Shown: in pieces, positions 6,795 through 16,548 of the stretch
How the letters are laid out: each line of letters opens with the position of its first letter
Position numbering within the stretch: the stretch's first letter is position 1
Assembly (NCBI GenBank): GCA_004009845.1
Contig: RMBW01000253.1
Span: forward strand, 1-19,375
Source: Davidsoniella eucalypti
Taxonomy: Eukaryota; Ascomycota; Sordariomycetes; Microascales; Ceratocystidaceae
DNA: 19,375 nucleotides
Reading direction: 5' to 3'
Translations under genes and position numbers: made by a program
Notes under the pieces: model-generated
What the model was told of the DNA's origin: nothing
Databases searched by the model: none
What the model saw: the letters and a program-made list of their open reading frames with translations, nothing else

Positions 6795-8585
6795 ATGTCT
6801 GACTTCACCTTCCTGGTTCTGGTCATCCTGGCCTCCCTGAACTGCGCCGCCTTCGTTGGTTACTACGAAGCCTTCTGTATCATTAAGCAGAAACTAGCCC
6901 TGGCTCGTGTCCACCTCCTAGACCCCAGCCAGGAGCCCCCTGAGGGTTACACGCTGTCGGCCGTAGGCCTACCCGAGGATCGTCCCTGGAGTAGACCCGG
7001 CTGGTGTTACCTTGCCCTCTTTAAACGCAAGGAACGCGCGCGCCTCGCCGCCACCCTAGGATTCTGCCCTGCCTCCCGTGATATCCTCAGTCACAGTCAG
7101 CACTTCCACAGCCACTTAGGCCACCTCTCTTTCACCAGCGGTTTTGTCGGCCACGTCCACATCGGCCAAGCTCGTACGCGTCAGGAACGCGTTGCTCGAA
7201 CCTCGCTCCGTCCTTCCCTCCTTAAGTCACCTTTCATGGGCCTACCTCGCACCCCCACGCGAACCCGCTCTAAAGCCAAGGAGACCACGGAGCAGCTCAT
7301 CTCTACCGAGACTACGCACGCACGCACATTGAGCAGAGTGACCACCTCACGCAACCCGCTGCCCGCAGATGATGACGACGCCAGTGATAACCCTTCGGAC
7401 ACCTCTGACTTAGCCCGCCTTGCTGAGAGTATGAGACCACGCGACACGTACCCTGAATCAGATCGTGGCCGCCAACCCTCCCGCGAAGCTGACCGTCTGG
7501 ACTCTCTACAAGATGACATGGTAGAAATGAAGTCCATGATGAACCGTCTTGGCCAAATGCTGTTTGCTAAGGAACAACGCGAACCCACGGCTCCCTCGCT
7601 ACCACCTGCACCTGTTTCCCAGCCACTACCTGCCTCCTCCAACCAAGCCCTACCTCGCCAAGTTCAACCACTGCTCAACGAATTTAGTGGCTCACACTCC
7701 GACTACGAGATTTGGAGAAGGCTAGCTACGAACAAAATGATGATCGATGGTGCCGCTTTGGGCAACGACATCTCGCGGGCGGTATACCTGTACAGCCGCT
7801 TAGGTGCAACCACACAGGCCAAGCTAAACGTTTTCTTCGACTCCATCTGCCAACGTTCCAGACCCTACGACTTGCTGCTGGAGAAACTCGACGATATGTT
7901 CCGGTCGCGCGAACGACTCACTAACGCTCGCATCGCCTTCTACAAGTCCGCTCAGGGAGATCGTGAAACCTTCAAGGCCTTCCACCTCCGATTCGAAACC
8001 CTAGCCATGGAAGCCAGCATTCACGACGACACCACGCTGATCGACATCCTACGTTCTGCCATGCGTGACGATTTGGTCGAACGCACCGGGTGGGCTTGGA
8101 AGTCTAACTCGTACCACGCGATCATCGACGACCTCCTGAAACACTTCGATCGCCCATCTGGTAAGCGCCGCGTCATTGAGTCCACCCCTAAGCCCGAGCA
8201 CACCAAGTCGAGTAACTGGAGAGAGCGGCCTGACCAACAGACCCGTCGGGAGAACCGTCCTCAGCTTGCTACCCGCTCAGACAGACCAAAACTGTCCGAG
8301 TCGGAACGACACCGGTTGATGCGTGAAAACGCATGCTTTATCTGTGGGCTCAAGGATCACATCGCACGCCGTTGCCCCCAGCGCTCTTCCCAGCCAGGCC
8401 CCTCGAACAACCAGCTGTCCATCAACGCCATACGCACGGTGATGCGTGAGGAAATCGCCAAGTACGACGAACTTACCATGGATCGCGTGCTGCCTAGGTA
8501 TTATTCGGCGGCGTTGCGGGCGGAAACGTGCATACATTTCAGTCTAGGCACCCTTGTCCCTATTTTCAAAACGGTTCAGTTCTAA
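6795..8585 (+). CDS. Gag of Gypsy-2, 3'-truncated by repeat insertion
   Basis: The start is the ATG at 6795, because its context (AAGTCACTATGTCTG) matches the Gypsy-1 gag start; the open frame upstream is only the leader. About 565 codons are gag. The last 31 codons before the stop (from 8491) are read from repeat copy A. Residues 5-28 form a hydrophobic segment. A conserved block (PGWCYLALFKRKERARL) follows, then a Ser/Arg-rich linker, then a capsid-like helical domain from about residue 292 to 460 (NEFSGSHSDYEIWRRL and downstream). A CX2CX4HX4C zinc knuckle uses C514, C517, H522 and C527 to bind nucleic acid. The frame is free of stops, which suggests a young copy. Gag normally builds the virus-like particle that packages element RNA. 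Confidence 0.88.
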   Translation: MSDFTFLVLVILASLNCAAFVGYYEAFCIIKQKLALARVHLLDPSQEPPEGYTLSAVGLPEDRPWSRPGWCYLALFKRKERARLAATLGFCPASRDILSHSQHFHSHLGHLSFTSGFVGHVHIGQARTRQERVARTSLRPSLLKSPFMGLPRTPTRTRSKAKETTEQLISTETTHARTLSRVTTSRNPLPADDDDASDNPSDTSDLARLAESMRPRDTYPESDRGRQPSREADRLDSLQDDMVEMKSMMNRLGQMLFAKEQREPTAPSLPPAPVSQPLPASSNQALPRQVQPLLNEFSGSHSDYEIWRRLATNKMMIDGAALGNDISRAVYLYSRLGATTQAKLNVFFDSICQRSRPYDLLLEKLDDMFRSRERLTNARIAFYKSAQGDRETFKAFHLRFETLAMEASIHDDTTLIDILRSAMRDDLVERTGWAWKSNSYHAIIDDLLKHFDRPSGKRRVIESTPKPEHTKSSNWRERPDQQTRRENRPQLATRSDRPKLSESERHRLMRENACFICGLKDHIARRCPQRSSQPGPSNNQLSINAIRTVMREEIAKYDELTMDRVLPRYYSAALRAETCIHFSLGTLVPIFKTVQF

Positions 8586-8639
8586 ACGGATCGGTGATTG
8601 GCCAAAATCTATTAATAAATAAGAATTTATCTATGACTT

Positions 8640-8860
8640 TGCTTACTAATAAAAAAAATTTAAGTTTCAATTTTTTTTTAACAAATAATTTTCTGAAGTT
8701 TTTAAAGTTTTTTCTTTTAAAAAAAAACCTTTTTTAGGAATCAAAAAAATTAGAATTTTTTTACTTTCGAGGTTTTTCCACAAATAACTTTCTAAAGTTT
8801 TTTTTTTCTTGCAATTATTTTCACAAAATAATCTTTTGAAAATTTTAAATTCTTTTAGAA
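8640..8860. repeat. Degenerate T/A-rich tandem repeat
   Basis: Three imperfect copies of a motif like CAAATAATTTTCTAAAGTTTTT (around 8680, 8778 and 8822) lie among T and A runs. Copy B has only a short trace of this (15450-15550), so it probably expanded in copy A. Confidence 0.45.
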
Positions 8861-8925
8861 ATTCCCTTTATTCAATTTATAGGGAGCAAAATATAATTCA
8901 ATTTTGCTATCAATTTTATTTATTT

Positions 8926-8957
8926 ATTAATCTTGTTTAACAATAGAGCTATGACGA
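8926..8957 (-). repeat. Degraded palindromic unit inside copy A
   Basis: TTTATTAATCTTG then ATAGAGCTATGACGAT resembles the unit at 71-112 in reversed orientation, with an interruption. It is the weakest of the six copies. Confidence 0.35.
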
Positions 8958-10374
8958 TATCACTAAGAACGTGTTCGTGATATTTATAATTATAGATTAT
9001 AATGTTTAGATCTACGGGGGAATTAGAAAGTTAATAATACTAACGAAGTATTTCATACTTTTGTGTAAAGTAGTAATGTGTATTCAGAATTCGTTAAAGC
9101 TTTGAGGTGTTTTTTTACAAATATGTCCAGCAGAAACGTGACATCTAGCTTCAGGGAGGAAACTAACTAGCTTGCCGTTTCTGAGTAATTTTTTTTTCAC
9201 TGAGCAGCACATAATATATGAACGGTTCTTTAAAAGAACCGCAGCAGAACTGCTAGTATTTGGACACAAATAGGACTGCAATCAATTTACTGGATCAAAC
9301 GCACTAGAAACGGCAAGTTATAAGTACACCAAGGGCAGGTCTACATACTCATTAAGCATTAAGGGTAAAGTACAAGAATTTGTATTAGTCAGATACAGCA
9401 AGATGTAGAAAATGTTACCAAATATGTCAAGTACTATCACAATAAACACTCAAGGCGATGTAGAAGAATATCCTAATTAAATATAAGATTGAAGACTTGG
9501 TTTAAAATAACATACTGACGGTAATTCTCCACAAAATGCATAGACATATTGATTAAATAAAGTAATTCGTACTCATAGTATACTATATATCATTAGGATT
9601 TCTACGATACAAAGCAGGTATCTAGGTACGATAGAGAAATAGAGTCAATTAAATTTAAAAGGATAGAGAGCCAAGCAAGGTAATATAACAAGCTGATTTA
9701 ATATATTACCGGGCATTACAGCACAATTGGCAGGACAGACACCCACTTGCTATATCTATCTATATGATGATATTGAGTGCTATTGAAAAGGGAAATAAAA
9801 TGAAAAGAATTCTAGAGAAAAACGACAGTATATATAAGTATTACTATATATTTGAATTATGTTCTTTCGCTGTAAGTAGAATGACAAGACTAATATGGAA
9901 CTTCAAATTACAAACAACTTTAGGTACTTATACCATTAGAATAGCATGACATTGGGTGCTTGGGATTTAGAGTTTACATGATTGATAAAACAACAAGAGA
10001 AGTAGTCGCAACTGGCACAGTTGGTATTTTAAAACCTACATAGTAATCACTTTCTATGGTATTTGCAGGATATATTGATCACAAAATGATTCCCGATTTA
10101 TAATAAGTTGAGATGGTCGGCAAAACATAAGAGCAAAGACCAAGTTTGTCGAGAAAATGCTCTATAAACATGTAAGAAGGACACTCGTAGTAAAATCAGG
10201 AATGATCAATGACTTACTGTAAGTTTTGTAGTTCTAACGGAATGTTGCATTTCAAGGGAAATGTAATAAGGTAAGACATAAAGATTGGGCAAGAATATAG
10301 TAAATGGTAAACTATCAAAGATTGTAGACCCCAAATACTAGCAATAGTTTGTTAGAAAATGGTTAATAAATACT

Positions 10375-10520
10375 GGGTTGTGTTATTGAGTATCGAGAGA
10401 AAATTACATTGGCTAATTAACAGAGAAAGAGTTATGAATGAGTCACAACTGCAAGCTAGGCGATTGGGAAATGATTGTATAATCAGTCACTGAAGTATAG
10501 TTCTCTACATAGTACAAATG
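10375..10520. repeat. AT-rich repeat fragment matching window positions 1-205
   Basis: Same block order as 1-205, but without the 60-bp segment that holds the palindromic unit. It directly follows copy A and may belong to it. Confidence 0.65.
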
Positions 10521-10524
10521 TTGA

Positions 10525-13500
10525 CTATTAAGTACATCAAAGAAATGAATGTGTTGTCGGCAAGTAAGGTATGACTATTCATTGAGTGACTCCAGCTCAG
10601 TAAGTATATGAATGTCAACCCTGCTGTAGCTATATATGTTAGATATAGCAAACGCAAGCTATGACTTGATGCACTTAGCAATAAAATAGCTTATAGTTGG
10701 TAAGTAATATATCATTGCTTGTTGTACCACAAGTTGTTGATATTGGAGTGAATAAAGTCCATTATTATGATAAGTCAAGTGGTAAATTCATTAGTGCTGG
10801 TAGATTTCAACTATGTCAAGATATTCCAGTATCATTGACCACTAAACATACCGAGTACACCAAGAAGAACTATGATGCACTAGCCATACTGTCTCTATAA
10901 TTTCAAGCTTCCAATACAAGTTATCAGCTACATATGAAGCAAGGGTGTTCTATGTATGGAGTTCGAGATCTATCCACTGTAGATCGGGCCATTATCACTC
11001 GACTAGATTCTAGAAATTACATGGTATTTCATCTGTTCAGACAATAGAGAAATCTTATTGTCAGAAAGAATATAATCATCATGATTACCTGGATCACAAT
11101 GTGGAGATGGTGGCGAGTTGAAGTGGAATCATAATTATCAACTATAAAGAGAAATATGGGAAATATGGCAATCGAACTGTATCTTTTTTTTATGTCTCAT
11201 GTTATTTGTATTGATATACCAAGTATCATATGACTAAAACTTGATATCTTCTACATGTTATGTATAAATACTGTTGTTGTGGCGTGGAAGCTGAACTAAT
11301 AAACGAAGATATGATTCTGGCATCAACTATGAAAGACGATACCAAGGAGAAGAAGGTTGCTTTTTTCTACAGTCGATAGGACAATTACACAACATATTCT
11401 GTGAAATGATGACTGTCTTTGAAGTTTATCTAGCTATGAATGAAAATTCCCAACTTTGTACAACCCGAGTCTAGTTACAGTTGTCTACAATTGCCTAAGT
11501 CTTGAATGCCATATCCATGAGCTAAAGTCTTTCATGCAAAGGATGCAGTAATAACAACGATTACAAAGGTTTTCGAATGGCAAAAAAGTTATATAATGCA
11601 TGCTGTCAATGCTATCTGTCAACTGCTTGCCTCGGCGATAGTAGAGAGCAAGACCGAAATACTTATTTACCCTTTTCACATGGAAATCTGTAGATATATA
11701 ACTCAAGTTGAACCTCATATAGACTAAGCGTTAGTCCTTCTCGTATGTTTTTAGTAACGTTAAGTATTTTGTTTCAGTGATAATTGACGACTTACGTTTC
11801 ATTGCAAGTGTCTAATGACTATATAGACATTTTTTGAGCTTAACACGTATGTTCATCAGTTGTTGTTGTGTGGTTGTAGTTCACCTTAGAGCTCTATAAA
11901 TATTGTTTATTTCGCTTGTATATAGCTGCTCTATATGCCGGTATCACACATTATTGAAAGACAATACGGGAGAAAATCAGAGCACATATATAATGATAGA
12001 TATAGTGATTAGGAATTGAGTTGCTCTTGGAACTAATATATTACTGTAGTTGTATATACAATCGTCTTCTCTTGACTCCTCAGTTAAAACAATAATATGG
12101 CCACCTTTATATAGAATACTATGCTACCTTGTATTGATGAATTTGCAAAGGTATTTAACAGTGTGGCTTGAATCATAGAAGTTCGCGAAAGTTTCATTGT
12201 GCATTTGATACAATATTGATGATGTAATGTATACCAGCAGTAGACAATGTTAGTATCATTATGTATCATAACCTTTCAGGTTCTACCAACTGCAAAAATG
12301 TCCACCTTGAACATTAAGAGGCACTATAGAATAATACGACTTGTATTCACTATGCCAGTAGTCATAGCTAGCTATATACCCTACTATAAAATAATGTATA
12401 TGGCTAGGTTTCTAGCAACTCTACGTTCTACTTAGTGATATCAGAAGGCCTCACTTTTATTATCGACACAATTTTGACACCAGACAGTGAAGTGAGTATG
12501 TGACAAATATTTCGATCACTTGCCAAACTCTGCAATGATAATATCAAAATACTTGATACACTTGATGTTCCTAAATCAACTTCTATTTGATCGTAAGCCA
12601 TCTCTAAACTCAAAGATAGGTTGACTTCTCTCAATCCCTCATCCTTCAATTTCAATTATAAACAACCCACGGCTTGAGAAAATGGGTTTTAGGTCATTTG
12701 ATCATGACGATTTATAAACCGGGGCAAGCTAAACAGACACTCCTGCCACAGAACAAATGAACAAACTACAGAATCATTACGTATTGGTAATCAAATGAGA
12801 AAGGGCCACCTTGTCACAGCTAACCAAAAGATCTCTTGATATCGGTAATAACAGTTCAGCTTGTTTTAGCTCTTAGCTTTGGATCCTTTCTCTTTTTCAT
12901 GTTAGAAAAAGAGTTTAAGTCTACTTGAGGATTTCAAAAAAGCTCAATTATATTCAAGTACCGCAATTGACTAGATAAATCAAGTATATTCTGCAGGCAG
13001 GATGCAAATATACATAATTTTCTATAACCTGAGTACTAATTAGTATAAATGTCTCTGGAATTTTCTATATCGTCATCATGGTTATGCCGTTCATCAGGGT
13101 TGGGTCTTCACACCGAGCTCGCTCACCGCTACGGTCGTGTGTATTTATCAAAGTTGAAACAATAATTCCTCATCACCAAATTATCACCCCTTCGGTCTTA
13201 TCACCTCTATCCTAATAATTCTCTATGGAAATTGAGGCAAACTTGGTATCAAGAACAATGCAACCTCATTTGTTACTGGAACCATTATTGAGTAACTGTA
13301 TAATAATGCTATCTACACGGTATTTTAGCAGTAACAGGTACGTCTGGGCTATGGATGGTTTGTCGACATGTTACCAACAGGAAAACTATTGCCTTATTTG
13401 TCTGCAAGCTACAGAATCTTGGGTTATATCAGCAACTATTGCATTCTCTCAGCCTACATCAAGCTTATGTGAGACATCGGATAGTGTATTCGAGCCACGT

Positions 13501-13640
13501 ATATATACTAGGTCAGAATATAGGTCCAATAGATTTCATTAGGTCACACTCTTGTTATGGTGAGGGCTTATTCCTTCATATACATTAGATTTAGCTAAGC
13601 TATGCTGGAAGTCGGTGATAAGAATTTAGGCCCCAACTTT
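10525..13640. other. Long AT-rich stretch without an identifiable gene
   Basis: Small open frames occur (10697-10900, 12247-12435 and 13225-13542 on the plus strand; 11485-11718 on the minus strand). None shows a domain I recognise, a convincing start context or a homologue in the window. 12436-12660 reads on the plus strand like a fossil coding region with few stops and helix-like spacing, but I cannot name it. A short GC-richer island lies at 13095-13140. No tRNA, rRNA or telomere-type repeat is seen. Confidence 0.5.
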
Positions 13641-13652
13641 TACTTTGGTTGT

Positions 13653-13755
13653 TCTTGTAGCGCAGTAGTCTACAACTAGTACAGTCTCTTAGCTCGCGAT
13701 GGAAGGGAGGGGAGAGGGGTATTGCATTAGTCAAGTCCGGGCACGAATTAGAACA
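13653..13755 (+). repeat. tRNA-like (possible SINE) fragment
   Basis: TAGCGCAGTAGTCTAC at 13659-13674 fits the polymerase III A box and resembles 3470-3486 with G-to-A changes. GTCCGGGCACGAAT at 13735-13748 resembles the T-arm/B-box part of a tRNA. The boxes are about 70 bp apart, too far for a simple tRNA. This is inference from short motifs only. Confidence 0.35.
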
Positions 13756-13795
13756 TCACCATCATGAGAATCTGTATAAGCATTGAGCCTTTATC

Positions 13796-13976
13796 TTTGA
13801 CGATCTACGACGAGAACGAGGCTTGAAAAGATAGAAGTATAAAAGTATATTCAAAGGTTGAAGAAGATAGAGAGGAAAAGGAAAGAACTAGACAAGAATA
13901 AGACGGCCTCCTTATGTAAAGGTAAACGGCTGTGGTATCTACCACAGTCAACAATAATGGGTCCTAGATCCTTTCA
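13796..13976 (-). mobile_element. Solo LTR related to the Gypsy elements
   Basis: A 181-bp stretch, the same length as the Gypsy-2 LTR. It aligns in order with the Gypsy-1 LTR: CGATCTACGA at one end, the AGAGGAAAAGGAAAGAACTA block, TTATGTAAAGG, and AATGGGTCCTAGATCCTTTCA at the other end. It is flanked by a perfect 5-bp duplication TTATC (13791-13795 and 13977-13981). The minus-strand end reads CGTCAAA where the others read CGTCTCA, so it has decayed. Such solo LTRs arise by recombination between the two LTRs of a full element. Confidence 0.75.
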
Positions 13977-13981
13977 TTATC

Positions 13982-14142
13982 ACACTGAAGAACTCTTTTG
14001 ATTTCCTTTCTTCATTACATCATTCCATAACAACATCTCTCTAACATTCTCTTCTTACTTCCGACTTTCTTTCATTTTACAACTTCAACTTCAACTTCAT
14101 CTACTCTCTTTTCACTCTACTATCAACAACTTATCTTTCAAA
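13982..14142 (+). promoter_or_regulatory. CT-rich 5' leader/promoter remnant of the dioxygenase-like pseudogene
   Basis: A pyrimidine-rich tract with repeated TTCAACTTCAACTTCA (about 14082-14098) and CAACAACTTATC before an AAAATGG start context. This is typical of highly expressed filamentous-fungal genes. The solo LTR now occupies the upstream region. Confidence 0.5.
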
Positions 14143-15047
14143 ATGGTCTTCGTTCACAACATCATCGCTACTCTGGATGTCGCGGCCTCTCTGGCTAACG
14201 CTCACCTTGGCCTCAGCATCGTATAGGAGGCTCTTGAGCGCCGTGATTACCTCTCCAATACTAAGCGTTATTCTCTTACTCACTACTGAGACGCTCAAGG
14301 CTCTTGATGTCACTGCCGTACGCTAAACATGAGATCGAAAGGTGATTTCTGACTTCTGTCCTGACTACCAATCACAACAAGACCTCTGAGAGTTACACTC
14401 TTAACACTGACGCTTCCACTCTCTTTGCTGGGTACAACATCCTGACCTCAGGAGTCACTCAGGGTCCTTACTGTAAGTTTTCTCTATACATTTGATCTAT
14501 CAGCTTTTGTTCTAGTTTACTATTTCCAATGTTGCTGGAGAGTATGTCTGTGAAGACATCTCCAAGACCCAAGAGGGTGTTGATTTGCTTATGGACTATT
14601 AGGTCATCGATGTCGACACTTACAAGCCAGTCCCCAATGTCTTGTTGCCAACTTCAAGTCTATCTTCCCTGGTCACTACACTTCTCGTGCCACCCACATT
14701 CACATTATGCTCACCCCAATGTCATTCTTCTAGCTAACTCAACTCTTGGCTCTGAGAACTATGCCAGCCATGTTGGCCAGACCTTCTATAACCAGGACCT
14801 GGTCTTTGCTGTCGAGGTCTACGAGCCCTATGCTACAATACCTAGACTCTGGCTACCAACGCCAAGGACTCTACTCTGGTAAGCGAGACTGCTACTTATG
14901 AGGTCGGCCCTTTTGGAGTACACCCTACTTGGCAGTGACGTCTCTGACGGTATTTTCCCACAGTTGGCCTTCAGCATTAGCTCCACTTCTTCTTCTACCA
15001 TTACTCTCACTGCTTATTACTACGAGTCTGGTGGTGTTTCTAACTAA
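14143..15047 (+). pseudogene. Secreted intradiol (catechol-type) dioxygenase-like protein, decayed
   Basis: The ATG at 14143 is followed by a signal-peptide-like start (MVFVHNIIATLDVAASLANA, then H). A TAG at 14224 stands where related proteins have Gln (VxEALERRDYLSNTKRYSL). Family landmarks follow: GVTQGPY, then a probable 43-nt intron at 14473-14515 (GTAAGT to CTAG), then GEYVCEDISKTQEG, VIDVDTYKPVPN, FPGHYTSRATHIH, SHVGQTFYNQDL and LEYTLLGSDVSDG, ending in TAA at 15045-15047. These are scattered over all three frames with several stops. FPGHY and THIH keep one Tyr and both His of the iron site. The WHCNATGVYSG-type region with the first Tyr is deleted between PVPN and FKSIFPGHY (about 14640-14655). 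Intact relatives are extracellular proteins thought to open aromatic rings. Two Gln codons became TAG by C-to-T change, consistent with RIP-like mutation. Confidence 0.85.
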
Positions 15048-15317
15048 AGAGGATACCCATCCTGGCTCTTTCCCCATGACGTTATAATACTCTCTGTTTT
15101 GTCAACTTAGGATATCTCTAGAGTGACAAGACAGTGCGTCGATGATTTGCTGATCATCTGCTTAGCCATGTCTACTTTTGGTTTCTTTTGCTACGATTAC
15201 TCTTAGATTTTCTGGCTCCTACCTTGATTTATCTATGGCGATCCAATAATATTTTAGGGTATGAAGACACAAGTCAATATCAGAAGTGACAAAACCAAAT
15301 TGTAGCCTATCTATAGT
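15048..15317. other. 3' flank of the pseudogene
   Basis: It is more GC-balanced than the neighbouring repeats and probably holds the old 3' untranslated region. No gene is recognised, and it ends at the start of repeat copy B. Confidence 0.4.
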
Positions 15318-15650
15318 TGCCTAGGTATTATTCGGCGGCTGTTGACAGCTAAACACACATACAAAAGAGGGCGAGGGCTCCCTTCCTTACGATGGACATG
15401 TATTTAGTTCAACCGGACATGTGATTGGATAAATACATCTAGAAAAGTGGGTTTTTTTGGGATTTTGCTTACGAGTAATATTTTTGTCAGCAGAAAAAAT
15501 TGGTACTAGCTCTAGGAAATAAGCCTGCCTTTTCTGATTTTTTTCACTTTTAAAAGAACAGAAGCAGTAATAATATTTGGTTTGAATGGTAATAAAATAA
15601 TTTACAGGGCCATACGCACTAGCAAAGGTAAGTTATAGGTGCAAGGACAA

Positions 15651-15684
15651 ATCTTCATAGCTATAAGATTAATGAATTAAAAAA
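15651..15684 (+). repeat. Small palindromic unit, shortened copy
   Basis: ATCTTCATAGC then TATAAGATTAATGAATT and six A residues. The central CTCTATAGCTC part is missing. Copy A lacks this block at the matching place. Confidence 0.6.
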
Positions 15685-15920
15685 GAATTTAAAATGATTG
15701 AAGACTTGATTTTAAAAATAACACACAGACAATTCTCTATACAATACATAGATGCCTTGAATAAATAGGTAATTGATGATTCAATTAATGGCATAAGTCA
15801 TATATTTTGCTTGTGAAAGAATAAGCGCCAAAGCTCTTCTGTTAGTACAGAATTCACTAACCATAAAACAATGAATGCAGGGCTGTTATCTATTAAATTG
15901 AAGGTCTTTCAATTTTTATT

Positions 15921-15959
15921 TATTTCATTAATATATGGAGCTATAGAGCTATGAAGATG
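15921..15959 (-). repeat. Small palindromic unit, reversed copy
   Basis: Reads TTCATTAATATATGG then AGCTATAGAGCTATGAAGAT. The related fragment D at about 840-850 lacks it. A possible 9-bp duplication AAATTGAAG flanks a segment of about 60 bp here, though its ends are uncertain. Confidence 0.6.
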
Positions 15960-16375
15960 TTGAAAATTGAAGTTGTTTTTGCGGCTATCATGCGGTCTTT
16001 TGAACTAATTAAACTATACTGTAAAGATAAGCATACTTGCCAGTGTTTCTTGTCAATTCTAGAAATAAAAAAGGCAATAGAACAACATAAAATATCTAAA
16101 GGGAGATTTTGATCAAGGTAACGAAAAGAGTAATGTGATATGAATAGACTACTTTTTATCAGGAGTACAGGGCAACAACTGCTTGGTATCATTTGTAATA
16201 ATGATAGATATAAATATAGACAATATCGTAAGTGAAGGCAAAGGTGGATAGTTTGAGTTTGTAAGAGTGTAAGTAATTTTTAAGGCTTCAGGTAATGTTA
16301 GAAGGTAGAAATAGGCTGAAACAAAAATTAAACAGGCTGCAAGCATTCCAGAAAAGGACATTAGTATTTAAGAAA

Positions 16376-16447
16376 CGCTACAATCTTCATAGCTCTATAG
16401 CTCCATAAGATAAATGAATTAAAAAAAAAAAAAAAAAAACCGCTACA
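16376..16447 (+). mobile_element. Tiny poly(A)-tailed insert with perfect 7-bp duplication
   Basis: The left CGCTACA (16376-16382) and right CGCTACA (16441-16447) flank a 58-bp insert. The insert is the palindromic unit (16383-16420, starting ATCTTCATAGCTCTATAGCT), then 19 A residues and one C. A 3' A-run plus target duplication is the mark of retroposition by LINE machinery. Confidence 0.7.
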
Positions 16448-16497
16448 GGGTTGAATTAGTGTCGACAGATTTAGAAATAAGGTCTATAAATAACATG

Positions 16498-16548
16498 TTT
16501 ATAGCTCTATAGCTCCGTAAGATTACTGAATTTTTTAAAAAAAAAAGA
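16498..16548 (+). repeat. Small palindromic unit with A-tail, 5'-shortened copy
   Basis: TTATAGCTCTATAGCTCCGT then AAGATTACTGAATTTTTT and ten A residues. It lacks the first ATCTTC. I find no clean target duplication. Confidence 0.55.

Larger units (their letters stand above)
6305..8490 (+). mobile_element. Gypsy-2: 5' part of a second Ty3/Gypsy element, truncated by a repeat
   Basis: This element is related to Gypsy-1 but clearly a different subfamily: the LTR aligns along its length with many differences, and gag aligns in blocks. It keeps the 5' LTR, primer-binding site, eight-unit hairpin leader and gag. The expected 5-bp target duplication on the left is ATTGT (6300-6304); the matching right-hand copy and 3' LTR are not in the window. 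At 8491 it is abruptly replaced by AT-rich repeat copy A. Protease, RT and integrase of this element are not visible. Its 5' LTR faces that of Gypsy-1 across 215 bp. Confidence 0.88.
8491..10340 (+). mobile_element. AT-rich dispersed repeat, copy A (family unknown)
   Basis: It begins with GCCTAGGTATTATTCGGCGG (from 8492), shared with copy B at 15319, and then aligns with copy B in blocks with many G/A and C/T differences. The best block is 9886-10290 against 16800-17228 (for example AACTTTAGGTACTTATACCATTA and ATGATTGATAAAACAACAAG). The right end is set only by where the match fades near 10300-10340. No transposase or RT frame is readable; stops are frequent in all frames. The left end falls inside Gypsy-2 gag, which argues that it inserted there or recombined there. 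No terminal inverted repeat was found. Confidence 0.6.

Noticed and set aside
8528..8737. Plus-strand open frame of 69 codons at the start of repeat copy A
   Set aside because: It is composed of T/A-run codons (Phe, Lys, Asn, Leu) and shows no family resemblance.
11485..11718. Minus-strand open frame of 77 codons as a retrotransposon RT or RNase H remnant
   Set aside because: No catalytic motif or family block could be found in it.
15651..15958. MITE of about 308 bp with inverted ATCTTCATAGC ends
   Set aside because: The inverted ends are two independent copies of the small palindromic unit; copy A shares the sequence just inside the left one without the unit, fragment D shares the sequence around the right one, and no target duplication flanks the pair.
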